DNA of 12,862 nucleotides from Caryophanales bacterium UBA3210 (lineage in GTDB: Bacteria; Bacillota_I; Bacilli_A; RFN20; CAG-449), in contig DEWM01000068.1 in NCBI GenBank assembly GCA_002363635.1, positions 1-12,862 of the forward strand, read 5' to 3'. Made by a program: the position numbers and the translations under genes. The notes beneath the pieces are model-generated. The model was not told the DNA's origin and made no database searches. It worked only from the letters and a program-made list of their open reading frames with translations. Of this stretch, positions 1 through 5,906 are shown in pieces; positions within the stretch are counted from its first letter, which is position 1; each line of letters begins with the position of its first letter.

Positions 1-25
1 GCTCTATTCACTGAGCTACGGGCGC
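1..25 (-). tRNA. 5' fragment of a tRNA gene, cut by the window edge
   Basis: Read on the minus strand, the first bases form a tRNA 5' half: acceptor strand GCGCCCG, then TA, the D-stem 5' strand GCTC, D-loop AGTGAATA and D-stem 3' strand GAGC. The anticodon lies outside the window, so the identity cannot be read. An acceptor starting GCGCCCG with a TAGCTC...GAGC D-arm is common among tRNA-Arg genes, but this is only a guess. The D-loop reads AGTGAATA, where most tRNAs carry GG (positions 18-19). It has its own promoter just upstream. Confidence 0.85.
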
Positions 26-37
26 ATCGCAATTAGT

Positions 38-66
38 ATTATAGCAATTAAAAACCTTTTTGAAAA
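38..66 (-). promoter_or_regulatory. Promoter of the partial tRNA
   Basis: On the minus strand there is TTTTCA (61-66), a 17-nt spacer and a perfect TATAAT (38-43), with TGC (44-46) as an extended -10. The -10 ends 12 nt before the first tRNA base, which fits a short 5' leader removed by RNase P. It lies after the degV terminator, so the tRNA is probably transcribed independently. Confidence 0.7.
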
Positions 67-89
67 TAAAAAAATTTAATAATTATAAA

Positions 90-107
90 AGGTGGATTTC
101 TCCACCT
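90..107 (-). terminator. Rho-independent terminator of the DegV gene
   Basis: The minus strand reads AGGTGGA, a GAAA tetraloop and TCCACCT, a perfect 7-bp stem with a stable GNRA loop. It is followed by TTTATAATT, an imperfect U-tract. The hairpin begins 10 nt after the DegV stop codon. The short T-run suggests some read-through is possible. Confidence 0.75.
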
Positions 108-117
108 ATATTATTTA

Positions 118-981
118 TTAAATTCTATGTTTAGATAAATAGAAAATTGCCATTGTACCAGGTCCAGAATGGGCTCCAATTACTGGAGTAAGATAATCAA
201 CAAAGATTCCTTTAGATTTAAATCTCTTTTCTAATTCATTTTTAAACCACATAGCGTCATCTTGACAATCTCCATGAGCAATATAAATATATTGTTTTTC
301 TGGTTCATCAATAGTTTCTACTATCATCTCTATCATTTTCTTTAATGTAGCTTTTCTACCAATTACTTTACCTAAAGCTTGTAAATGACCTTCATCATCT
401 ACGTGCATAATTGGTTTAATCGCAGCAAATCTTGCAACTAAATAAGTAGCCTTAGTTATTCTTCCCCCTCTATATAAATAAAACATCTCATCTACTGTGA
501 ATAGATGAGACATTCTTAACTTATTAGCTTCAATGAATGATGCAACGTCTTCAAGTGATTCTCCTGAATCTCTGAATTCGCATGCATATGTTAATAATAG
601 TCCTTGGCCAAGTGTTGCGCTTAATGAATCAATAACGATAATCTTTCTATCTGGATATTTTTCTTCTAAATTCTTTTTTGCAACCATTGCGTTTTGGTAT
701 GTACCACTTAATCCACTTGAGAATGCTAAGTAAATAATATCATTTCCTTTTTCAAGTTCTTTAGTAAAGGCTTCTTCAAAAGTAAATGTATTAATAGAAC
801 CAGTAGTAACATTTTCCTTTCTTCTTAATGCTGCATATACTTCTTCCATAATTTGTTTATTAGAATTTTTATATTCTTTACCATTAATGAAGAATGAGAG
901 AGGAATGATTGTTACATTCTTTTCTTTTGCCATTTCATCTGTGTAATTTGAACCTGTGTCTGAAAAAATTTTGTATGCCAT
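118..981 (-). CDS. DegV family protein (fatty-acid binding, FakB-like)
   Basis: 287 aa, full length for the family. DegV proteins are cytosolic two-domain proteins that bind a fatty acid. In the FakA/FakB system the bound acid is presented to a kinase to make acyl-phosphate for phospholipid synthesis. Family motifs are visible in order: SDTGSNYT (7-14), TTGSIN (59-64), FSSGLSGTYQNA (87-98), DSLSATLGQG (118-127), YRGGRI (170-175), IKPIMHVDDEG (188-198), GRK (208-210), IAHGD (234-238) and the C-terminal VIGAHSGPGTMAIFY (267-281). The ATG at 981 has an AGGAGG Shine-Dalgarno 8 nt upstream. The gene is monocistronic, with its own promoter and terminator. No FakA kinase gene is in the window, and the specific ligand cannot be told from the sequence. 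Confidence 0.95.
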   Translation of the reverse strand: MAYKIFSDTGSNYTDEMAKEKNVTIIPLSFFINGKEYKNSNKQIMEEVYAALRRKENVTTGSINTFTFEEAFTKELEKGNDIIYLAFSSGLSGTYQNAMVAKKNLEEKYPDRKIIVIDSLSATLGQGLLLTYACEFRDSGESLEDVASFIEANKLRMSHLFTVDEMFYLYRGGRITKATYLVARFAAIKPIMHVDDEGHLQALGKVIGRKATLKKMIEMIVETIDEPEKQYIYIAHGDCQDDAMWFKNELEKRFKSKGIFVDYLTPVIGAHSGPGTMAIFYLSKHRI

Positions 982-1009
982 AAGTAAACCTCCTAGATTT
1001 CTTGACCTT

Positions 1010-1038
1010 AATTTATCATTAAGAATTCATTTTGTTAA
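1010..1038 (-). promoter_or_regulatory. Promoter of the DegV gene
   Basis: Minus strand: TTAACA (1033-1038, 5/6 match to the -35 consensus), a 17-nt spacer, then TAAATT (1010-1015, 4/6), preceded by TGA as an extended -10. It lies about 30 nt upstream of the start codon, leaving a short leader that contains the AGGAGG ribosome-binding site. Confidence 0.6.
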
Positions 1039-1048
1039 TACCTTTTTT

Positions 1049-1127
1049 CCCTACTATTTAATCTGCTTTTGGTAGAATTATTATTTTAGTCGTAGAGTTA
1101 GTTTTTTTGTGTCTACAAATAGTAGGG
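1049..1127. repeat. 11-bp perfect inverted repeat around a GTAGA-containing spacer
   Basis: CCCTACTATTT (1049-1059) and AAATAGTAGGG (1117-1127) are exact reverse complements separated by 57 bp. Inside, GTAGA occurs at 1072-1076 and 1092-1096 (20 bp apart), and its complement TCTAC at 1112-1116, directly abutting the right arm. Either GTAGA could pair with TCTAC as an inner helix. The element lies between the divergent promoters of the DegV and HTH genes. Neither strand has a T-run right after the hairpin, so it is not an ordinary terminator. Function unknown. Confidence 0.6.
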
Positions 1128-1228
1128 TTGCGCGTAACATAGGCGTTTTTAAGCTTTTAAAGATTTCGTTTTTAGTAAAAATTTGCCTCTCATTTTCTTC
1201 ACATGTAAAATAAAAGTAGCTAAAGTTC

Positions 1229-1257
1229 TTGACTAAAAATACTACTTGAATTATATT
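1229..1257 (+). promoter_or_regulatory. Promoter of the HTH membrane regulator (predicted leaderless)
   Basis: TTGACT (1229-1234, 5/6), a 17-bp spacer and TATATT (1252-1257, 5/6). Transcription would be expected to begin 6-8 nt after the -10, at 1263-1265, which coincides with the ATG at 1264. No Shine-Dalgarno lies before that ATG, so a leaderless transcript is the simplest reading. Confidence 0.7.
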
Positions 1258-1261
1258 CAAG
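1245..1261. promoter_or_regulatory. Palindromic operator over the -10 of the HTH gene
   Basis: CTTGAATTATATTCAAG is a perfect 7-bp inverted repeat (CTTGAAT/ATTCAAG) with a 3-bp centre. It fully covers the TATATT -10 element and ends 2 bp before the ATG. A dimeric XRE-type repressor bound here would block RNA polymerase, so negative autoregulation by the adjacent HTH protein is the natural inference. Confidence 0.6.
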
Positions 1262-1263
1262 AT

Positions 1264-1884
1264 ATGAAAACAGAAGAAGAAATTAGACATACGATAGCTT
1301 CAAACCTATCTTTCTATCGCAAATTAAACAACATGACTCAAGCTCAAGTTGCGGAACTTTTATCATACTCAGATAAAGCTATCTCAAAATGGGAAAGAGG
1401 AGAAGCTGCTCCAGATATCTATATTCTTACAGCGTTCGCGGAAATCTATCATGTTTCAGTTAATGATTTATTATCAGAAAAGAAATTAAAGAAATTACCT
1501 TCATCTAGAAGAAATCATTTCTTAATTACTTCTCTATCTGTAGGATTATGTTGGCTAGTTGCAACAATCGTATTTGTCGCATTGCTTTGGATAGGAAATG
1601 GTTCTACTTGGTTAAGTAGATGGTCATATATGCCTTATATCTATGCAATCCCTGCTTCATTTATTGTTACTCTAGTATTTAATAAAATTTGGGGAAGAAG
1701 AAAATGGTCAGTAATTCTAGTTTCTGGAATTATTTGGGGTGTTGGTCTAGCTTTAGAAAGGTCTACATCAGGATATATGGAAGGAGCATGGCTCTTCTAT
1801 ATCATTTGTATTCCAGTAGAAATACTTACATTGCTTTGGTACTTAATTGTTAGAAAAGGCAATTCAAAATATACACAAGGTTAA
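1264..1884 (+). CDS. XRE-family HTH domain fused to a four-helix membrane domain
   Basis: 206 aa from ATG 1264. Residues about 10-70 form an XRE/Cro-type helix-turn-helix: NLSFYRKLNNMTQAQVAELL, then SDKAISKWERGEAAPDI, which includes the characteristic ISKWERG recognition segment. A basic linker (72-84) leads to about four hydrophobic helices (roughly 86-110, 125-141, 148-165, 174-195) and a short polar tail. This is a membrane-tethered DNA-binding regulator, and the helices may sense an envelope signal. A TTG start at 1246 would add six residues but falls inside the promoter spacer, upstream of the predicted transcript start, so ATG 1264 was chosen. It is the only plus-strand protein gene in the window. 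The membrane domain is not a family I can name, and targets beyond its own promoter are unknown. Confidence 0.88.
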   Translation: MKTEEEIRHTIASNLSFYRKLNNMTQAQVAELLSYSDKAISKWERGEAAPDIYILTAFAEIYHVSVNDLLSEKKLKKLPSSRRNHFLITSLSVGLCWLVATIVFVALLWIGNGSTWLSRWSYMPYIYAIPASFIVTLVFNKIWGRRKWSVILVSGIIWGVGLALERSTSGYMEGAWLFYIICIPVEILTLLWYLIVRKGNSKYTQG

Positions 1885-1890
1885 AAAAAT

Positions 1891-1914
1891 GCTCTGAAGA
1901 ACTAACTTCAGAGC
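1891..1914. terminator. Bidirectional Rho-independent terminator between convergent genes
   Basis: GCTCTGAAG, a 6-nt loop AACTAA and CTTCAGAGC form a perfect 9-bp stem. On the plus strand it is followed by TTTTATTAT, and on the minus strand by ATTTTTTT. It lies 6 bp after the HTH gene stop and 5 bp after the stop of the convergent GGDEF gene, so it can serve both. Confidence 0.9.
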
Positions 1915-1919
1915 TTTTA

Positions 1920-3110
1920 TTATCTACTTACAATATTATATTTTTCTTTAATTTTCTCTTTATTTTTATACATATTTTCATCTGCTCTTTGGAAGACTTC
2001 ATTGTATGAAGTATTGCTTAAGTGCTTCGCGCTTCCAATAGCCACAGACAAAACAAGAGTTTGCTCTTCAAAAATGATTTCTTGATATGCAAATCGTTCT
2101 TCAAATTTATTTAATAATGTAGGTAAGTTTTCATAATCTTCATTCGCGCATATTGCAACGAATTCATCTCCACCAGTATGGAACAATCTACTATGTTCAA
2201 AAATAGAAGGTAACTGATGACCAAATTCAATAATTAATTGGCAACCATATCGGTGTCCTAAAGTATCATCAGTATGTTTTAAGCCATTTAAATCCATTAC
2301 TACTACAGCATATTTATTTAATTCAACTTGTTTCTTTTCAATCTTAATAAGATATTCATAATATGCTCTTTCGTTTCCAAGTCCTGTTAAGATATCTGTA
2401 TTATTAGTTCTAATCATATCGTTACGGTTTCTTTCAACTGCACCGATATAGATAAATAAGAAATAAATTAAACACGCTAAGACAATAGTAGTAGATAAGT
2501 TTTCTGTATCATAATACATCTCTGCCACTGATGAGAAAATTGTAAAGAAGAAGATAATACCAGCTAAAAGAATATTTCTAGTTCCAGATCTATAATATTT
2601 AATAGTAAGAACTACTGCAGCATATATTAATAATACAAAACATAATAAAGGGGAATAATATCTAAAGAACAATACTTTTCCAGCTTTCCAAGAATTTTCA
2701 TAAATAACAAATGTTAGATTATTAAAATATGTTTGAACGTAAATTGGAACAGTTAGAGCAACTAGTCCTACTAAAATCCAGTTCCACTTGGATTTTGCAG
2801 CTAACTGAATAAATAACAATACTAATGTTGGTCTAAGACAATAATTGATGAAAGACAAAGTCTTTCTCATATTGTCTCCTCCATACTTATTATATTTACT
2901 TACCGCTTCACTAGTAGAATAACCAATTCCACTTAGCTTAGCCTCCATATGAACAGATATTGATAAGAAAATAGAAACACCAATAATAATATAGAAATAT
3001 ATTCTAGTCCTATCTTTAATCTCCTTAGATAAAAGGACTGCTAAAAATAGTGCTACTCCTGCAAATAGCAAGTTAATGTTTTCGAGTAAAAATTCAAAGA
3101 CAGTATCCAT
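1920..3110 (-). CDS. Membrane diguanylate cyclase (GGDEF domain)
   Basis: 396 aa. The N-terminal half (about 10-225) holds around seven hydrophobic helices and an apparently extracytoplasmic polar stretch (54-83). The C-terminal half is a GGDEF domain (about 235-390). DILTGLGNERAY (239-250) marks its start, VMDLNGLKHTDDTLGHRYG (271-289) carries the metal-binding Asp273, and GGDEF (313-317) is intact. Intact catalytic residues predict synthesis of c-di-GMP from two GTP. The product-inhibition site RxxD usually found just before GGDEF is absent (the segment reads EHSRLFHT). The usual GD after RYG is GC here (289-290). The ATG at 3110 has only a modest AGGTG ribosome-binding site. The gene lies 43 nt downstream of a membrane-protein gene and may be co-transcribed with it. 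A TATAAT at 3141-3146 lacks a good -35. Confidence 0.93.
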   Translation of the reverse strand: MDTVFEFLLENINLLFAGVALFLAVLLSKEIKDRTRIYFYIIIGVSIFLSISVHMEAKLSGIGYSTSEAVSKYNKYGGDNMRKTLSFINYCLRPTLVLLFIQLAAKSKWNWILVGLVALTVPIYVQTYFNNLTFVIYENSWKAGKVLFFRYYSPLLCFVLLIYAAVVLTIKYYRSGTRNILLAGIIFFFTIFSSVAEMYYDTENLSTTIVLACLIYFLFIYIGAVERNRNDMIRTNNTDILTGLGNERAYYEYLIKIEKKQVELNKYAVVVMDLNGLKHTDDTLGHRYGCQLIIEFGHQLPSIFEHSRLFHTGGDEFVAICANEDYENLPTLLNKFEERFAYQEIIFEEQTLVLSVAIGSAKHLSNTSYNEVFQRADENMYKNKEKIKEKYNIVSR

Positions 3111-3141
3111 ACTACACCTGAACTTTCTTCCCCCAAAAATA

Positions 3142-3172
3142 TTATAAGAATTATTACTTATTTTTCTTATAA
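3142..3172 (-). terminator. Weak AT-rich hairpin between the membrane-protein and GGDEF genes
   Basis: Minus strand: TTATAAGAA, a 13-nt loop that contains the upstream gene's stop codon, then TTCTTATAA and TATTTTT. The 9-bp stem has only one G-C pair, so it would be an inefficient terminator or attenuator. Its descending arm also contains a TATAAT hexamer (3141-3146) that could instead be a -10 for the GGDEF gene. Confidence 0.3.
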
Positions 3173-4149
3173 ATGATTCCTTGTATTAATTTTACCATAG
3201 GTACAGTAACAATTGTAAGAGGGTAAATGATATTAAAGACGTTAATAGATGCTGTAAAATCAACTGGTAGAAGTCCAAATCCAACATTTGAAGGTCCATC
3301 AATATTAAGTGATAAAGAAATAAAGAATAAGATGATAGAAACTAATGAAATAATAGTACCTACTAGTCCAATGATAAAATCATGTTCTTTTCTAACCTCT
3401 TCTTTTAATTCTAAATAATGGAATTCATATATCATCATATAAACCCAAGGTAAGATAAATAATATAAATAACATAATAGAATAGAAGACATATCCATTAC
3501 TTAAATCAATAGATTTAAAGAAATATATTGTCGCAGAAAAGCTAAATAAAGCAACTAGTAACCAAATACCTTTACCGATATTTGCGATTACTCTACATTT
3601 TTTATTTTCTACACCTCTAGTAGGTAAAGATAAATTAATTTCATTCTTTAATTTAGTAGTAATAATAACACTAAGTACACCGATAACAATTAACACTAAA
3701 CCAGTTAGCATCTGATCTAAAGGATATAAATCTGTAGGTGAACCTTCAATTAAAGAAGAATATACCTTAGTACCAAGTCCAATTAATGGAGCAAGAGCAG
3801 AAATTGTACCAAAAACAATAATAGTAATAGAATGTTTAAAGATACGTTTACAAGTAATATCTTTATTATAATTTCTAAATAAGATATGTAAATTACCAAG
3901 TACAAAAATACAACCAATAGTACTACTTAAATATGGTAAAGATCTTACTATGTCACGAAGCGCAATATCACTAGAAGAAGAAATAATAGATCCAATGATA
4001 TCACACATCATATAAACAAAATCAAAGAAGTAACCTGCACAAGTTGCAAATAATAAAATGATTAAAATAGATAAAGTAAATGATTGATTCCATGTCTTCT
4101 TATCACATGAAGCAAGAATTCTATTTTCTTTTTTAAATAACTCTTTCAT
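3154..4149 (-). CDS. Multi-pass membrane protein of unknown function
   Basis: 331 aa from ATG 4149, with about eight hydrophobic segments (roughly residues 20-45, 68-87, 100-120, 143-160, 188-208, 218-238, 255-280, 300-320) and a basic C-terminus (YKKNK). I do not recognise the family and see no catalytic motif. A polar Ser-rich stretch (about 50-65) follows the first helix. The start at 4149 is preferred over an ATG at 4164 because it has GGGTGA 7 nt upstream and overlaps the stop of the preceding phosphoesterase gene as TAATG, a classic translational-coupling arrangement. The 4164 start has no ribosome-binding site. The tight coupling suggests that it works with the phosphoesterase lipoprotein at the membrane, which is an inference only. 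Confidence 0.85.
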   Translation of the reverse strand: MKELFKKENRILASCDKKTWNQSFTLSILIILLFATCAGYFFDFVYMMCDIIGSIISSSSDIALRDIVRSLPYLSSTIGCIFVLGNLHILFRNYNKDITCKRIFKHSITIIVFGTISALAPLIGLGTKVYSSLIEGSPTDLYPLDQMLTGLVLIVIGVLSVIITTKLKNEINLSLPTRGVENKKCRVIANIGKGIWLLVALFSFSATIYFFKSIDLSNGYVFYSIMLFILFILPWVYMMIYEFHYLELKEEVRKEHDFIIGLVGTIISLVSIILFFISLSLNIDGPSNVGFGLLPVDFTASINVFNIIYPLTIVTVPMVKLIQGIIYKKNK

Positions 4150-5270
4150 TAGAATTTCACCCATCTGACAAAGTCTTCATTGTCCCTTTCATTTAAATAT
4201 AAGTGATATAAATCAAATTCTTCATTATCTCTTAATGTTACTAATGAAGCACCAATTAAATCAAATTCTTCATTAATACCAACTGATGTAAGGCCATCTT
4301 GTACTTCTTTAGTCTCGTCACTAGCATCAACATGTGCAAAATATAATTCTTTACCAGTTTTAACACCAAGTCCAAGTACCATATTATGATATTCAACTGT
4401 CCAGTCAACATTATGAGCATGTCCACTGAAAGTAGCTTTAACATTCATCTTTTCCGCTTCAGTTAAGAATTTACTTGGAGCTTCTTGTTCTGCAAAAGAT
4501 TCAAGTTTAAAGAATTTATTTTTATAAGAAGCACCATTAACTACTTCATTATAAATAGTCTTCATTTCAGGTGAAGGGATATGATAATAAGCAATAACAG
4601 GTACTGAAGAACCTACTAAATCATGTTCTTTCTTTAACCAATTTACTTGATCATCACGAATATAGTCATAGTTTCTAGCAATAGAAGCAGATGAATCAGA
4701 GAAAGATGCACCAGAATCTAAATTCGCAATCTGCCATTTAGTATTATTATCTTCATCTTTTAAGTTAATAACTAAATTACTTCTACCATATAAATCGTCA
4801 TTAGGTTCAGTATATATGCAGTGTTCTGCATTTATAAATTGTTTAGCAAGCCAAGTAGGATTATATGTTCCTTGTCTATCATGGTTTCCCCATAAAATTG
4901 TATATTTAAAGTCATACTCTTTAGCTTCTTCTTCCATAAAATTAACAAAGCTTTTAACATAATCAGAATTAGATAACATAAATGTATCACCAGTAATTTC
5001 AATTAAGTCAATTTTAGCGTCATTACTTTGAGTTTTAAGAACATAACCTTTAGCTTCTTTAATAACTTTATGTAAATATTGTTTAGATGAAGTATCAGAT
5101 GTATTTAAGTTCCAATGGATATCAGTTAATTGTAAAACATTAAATTTATTATGATAATCCATAGTAAAAGCATAATCATCTAGATGATCTTCATAATGAC
5201 TTACATTGCCGCATCCAGTTACAAACAAAGACAATACAAGCAATGAAGTTTTTATTATTTTATTCTTCAT
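4149..5270 (-). CDS. Lipoprotein metallophosphoesterase (calcineurin-like)
   Basis: 373 aa. The N-terminus is a lipoprotein signal: basic MKNKIIK, a hydrophobic core and lipobox VTGC with the lipidated Cys20, so the mature protein should be anchored outside the membrane. The calcineurin-like di-metal motifs follow in order: DIHW (50-53), GD (94-95), GNHD (128-131), YYH with His230, and GHAH (283-286). All metal ligands expected of an active phosphoesterase are present. The substrate cannot be told; relatives act on nucleotides, phospholipids or phosphodiesters. The ATG at 5270 has AAGGAGA 9 nt upstream. It is first in an apparent operon with a coupled membrane protein (TAATG overlap at 4147-4151) and a GGDEF protein. 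Confidence 0.92.
   Translation of the reverse strand: MKNKIIKTSLLVLSLFVTGCGNVSHYEDHLDDYAFTMDYHNKFNVLQLTDIHWNLNTSDTSSKQYLHKVIKEAKGYVLKTQSNDAKIDLIEITGDTFMLSNSDYVKSFVNFMEEEAKEYDFKYTILWGNHDRQGTYNPTWLAKQFINAEHCIYTEPNDDLYGRSNLVINLKDEDNNTKWQIANLDSGASFSDSSASIARNYDYIRDDQVNWLKKEHDLVGSSVPVIAYYHIPSPEMKTIYNEVVNGASYKNKFFKLESFAEQEAPSKFLTEAEKMNVKATFSGHAHNVDWTVEYHNMVLGLGVKTGKELYFAHVDASDETKEVQDGLTSVGINEEFDLIGASLVTLRDNEEFDLYHLYLNERDNEDFVRWVKF
4157..4162 (-). promoter_or_regulatory. Ribosome-binding site deciding the start of the membrane-protein gene
   Basis: The minus strand reads GGGTGA with a 7-nt spacer to ATG 4149. It lies within the last codons of the phosphoesterase gene, so ribosomes ending there can re-initiate. 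The in-frame ATG at 4164 overlaps this site and has no purine-rich sequence before it. Confidence 0.6.
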
Positions 5271-5292
5271 ATTAGTTAGTCTCCTTATTTAC

Positions 5293-5322
5293 ATTATACA
5301 CATTTATATTCTATCAAGTTAA
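5293..5322 (-). promoter_or_regulatory. Promoter of the phosphoesterase operon
   Basis: Minus strand: TTAACT (5317-5322), an 18-nt spacer and a perfect TATAAT (5293-5298), 22 nt before the start codon at 5270. The expected transcript would have a short leader containing the AAGGAGA ribosome-binding site. Confidence 0.55.
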
Positions 5323-5730
5323 ACAACACATTAATTTATATAAAAATTCATATTATTGTATTTACGATAATTACCTACATTTTCAACCGATAAAAAACTA
5401 CATAAATTTATTGACAATTGCAATATATTTTAGTTGATTTTCTTGCATACCTTACATAAATAATATTATTTATTATAACTTAAAGGTGCCTAAATGACGC
5501 CTATTTTTATGGTGCCCAATAATATTATAACGATAACATTCTGTAATCGGTAAAAATGTAGAATTCTACAAAAAATACGATTAGTTACATTGACTTAAGA
5601 AACACAAACTGTTATTAACACTTATCCTTCTGCCTTAAGTAATGATAAGCGTTTTAAATTTTAAATTTTATAATTATTCATTAGTTGAAGGAATTGGTAC
5701 TGAAAAACTATTATAACAATTATAAGCATC
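5323..5730. other. Gene-free AT-rich region of about 400 bp
   Basis: No convincing protein gene on either strand. Items present: a TTGACA hexamer at 5411-5416 on the plus strand without a good -10; GGTGCC repeated at 5485-5490 and 5511-5516; a 19-codon plus-strand reading frame (5494-5553) with AGGTG 5 nt before its ATG; a 14-bp palindrome at 5557-5570; and AT-rich near-palindromic sequence at 5651-5670. Recognised riboswitch or structural-RNA signatures were not seen. It probably holds regulatory DNA or a small RNA rather than a protein gene. Confidence 0.5.
5557..5570. repeat. 14-bp perfect palindrome
   Basis: TGTAGAATTCTACA reads the same on both strands, and about 35 bp of AT-rich DNA without a gene follows. 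It has the size and symmetry of a repressor site, but it lies about 290 bp upstream of the nearest minus-strand start (5270), so its target is unclear. It may also be a chance AT-rich palindrome. Confidence 0.4.
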
Positions 5731-5779
5731 AAAAAAATCGCTTCATAATGTTGGGTACTCTACATAATGAGGCGATTTT
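5731..5779. terminator. Strong terminator of the tRNA-Arg transcript
   Basis: Arms 5734-5751 and 5762-5779 pair over 18 positions with one A-A mismatch and one G-U pair around a 10-nt loop. On the minus strand the stem is followed by seven T residues (5731-5737), ideal for ending the tRNA transcript 11 nt beyond its CCA. The plus-strand side is followed by ATTTTTC, so it may act in both directions. Confidence 0.85.
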
Positions 5780-5789
5780 ATTTTTCTAA

Positions 5790-5866
<77 letters not shown>

Positions 5867-5871
5867 ATATT

Positions 5872-5895
5872 TACCTTAGAAATAATTCTAAGGTA
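5872..5895. repeat. Perfect 10-bp hairpin between the methyltransferase-like gene and tRNA-Arg
   Basis: TACCTTAGAA and TTCTAAGGTA are exact complements around a 4-nt loop. No T-run follows on the minus strand, so it is not a standard terminator. It begins 12 nt after the stop codon and ends 5 nt before the tRNA. It could protect the mRNA 3' end after tRNA processing. Its descending arm (TAAGGT on the minus strand) is also complementary to the 5' acceptor strand (ACCTTA) of the following tRNA. Confidence 0.7.
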
Positions 5896-5906
5896 TAAAA
5901 TAATCC

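Noticed and set aside
1081..1290. 69-aa minus-strand open frame across the HTH promoter
   Set aside because: It starts inside the HTH coding sequence without a ribosome-binding site, covers a well-formed opposite-strand promoter, and its translation is low-complexity Phe/Leu/Lys without a recognisable domain.
5494..5553. 19-codon plus-strand frame (MTPIFMVPNN...) with AGGTG before it
   Set aside because: Not listed as a gene: it has no charged-hydrophobic toxin pattern, no good promoter -10 and no family resemblance. Kept only as part of the intergenic finding.
5685..5714. Possible plus-strand promoter TTGAAG-18-TATTAT before the tRNA terminator
   Set aside because: Any transcript would consist of little more than the terminator hairpin, and matches this weak are common in AT-rich DNA.
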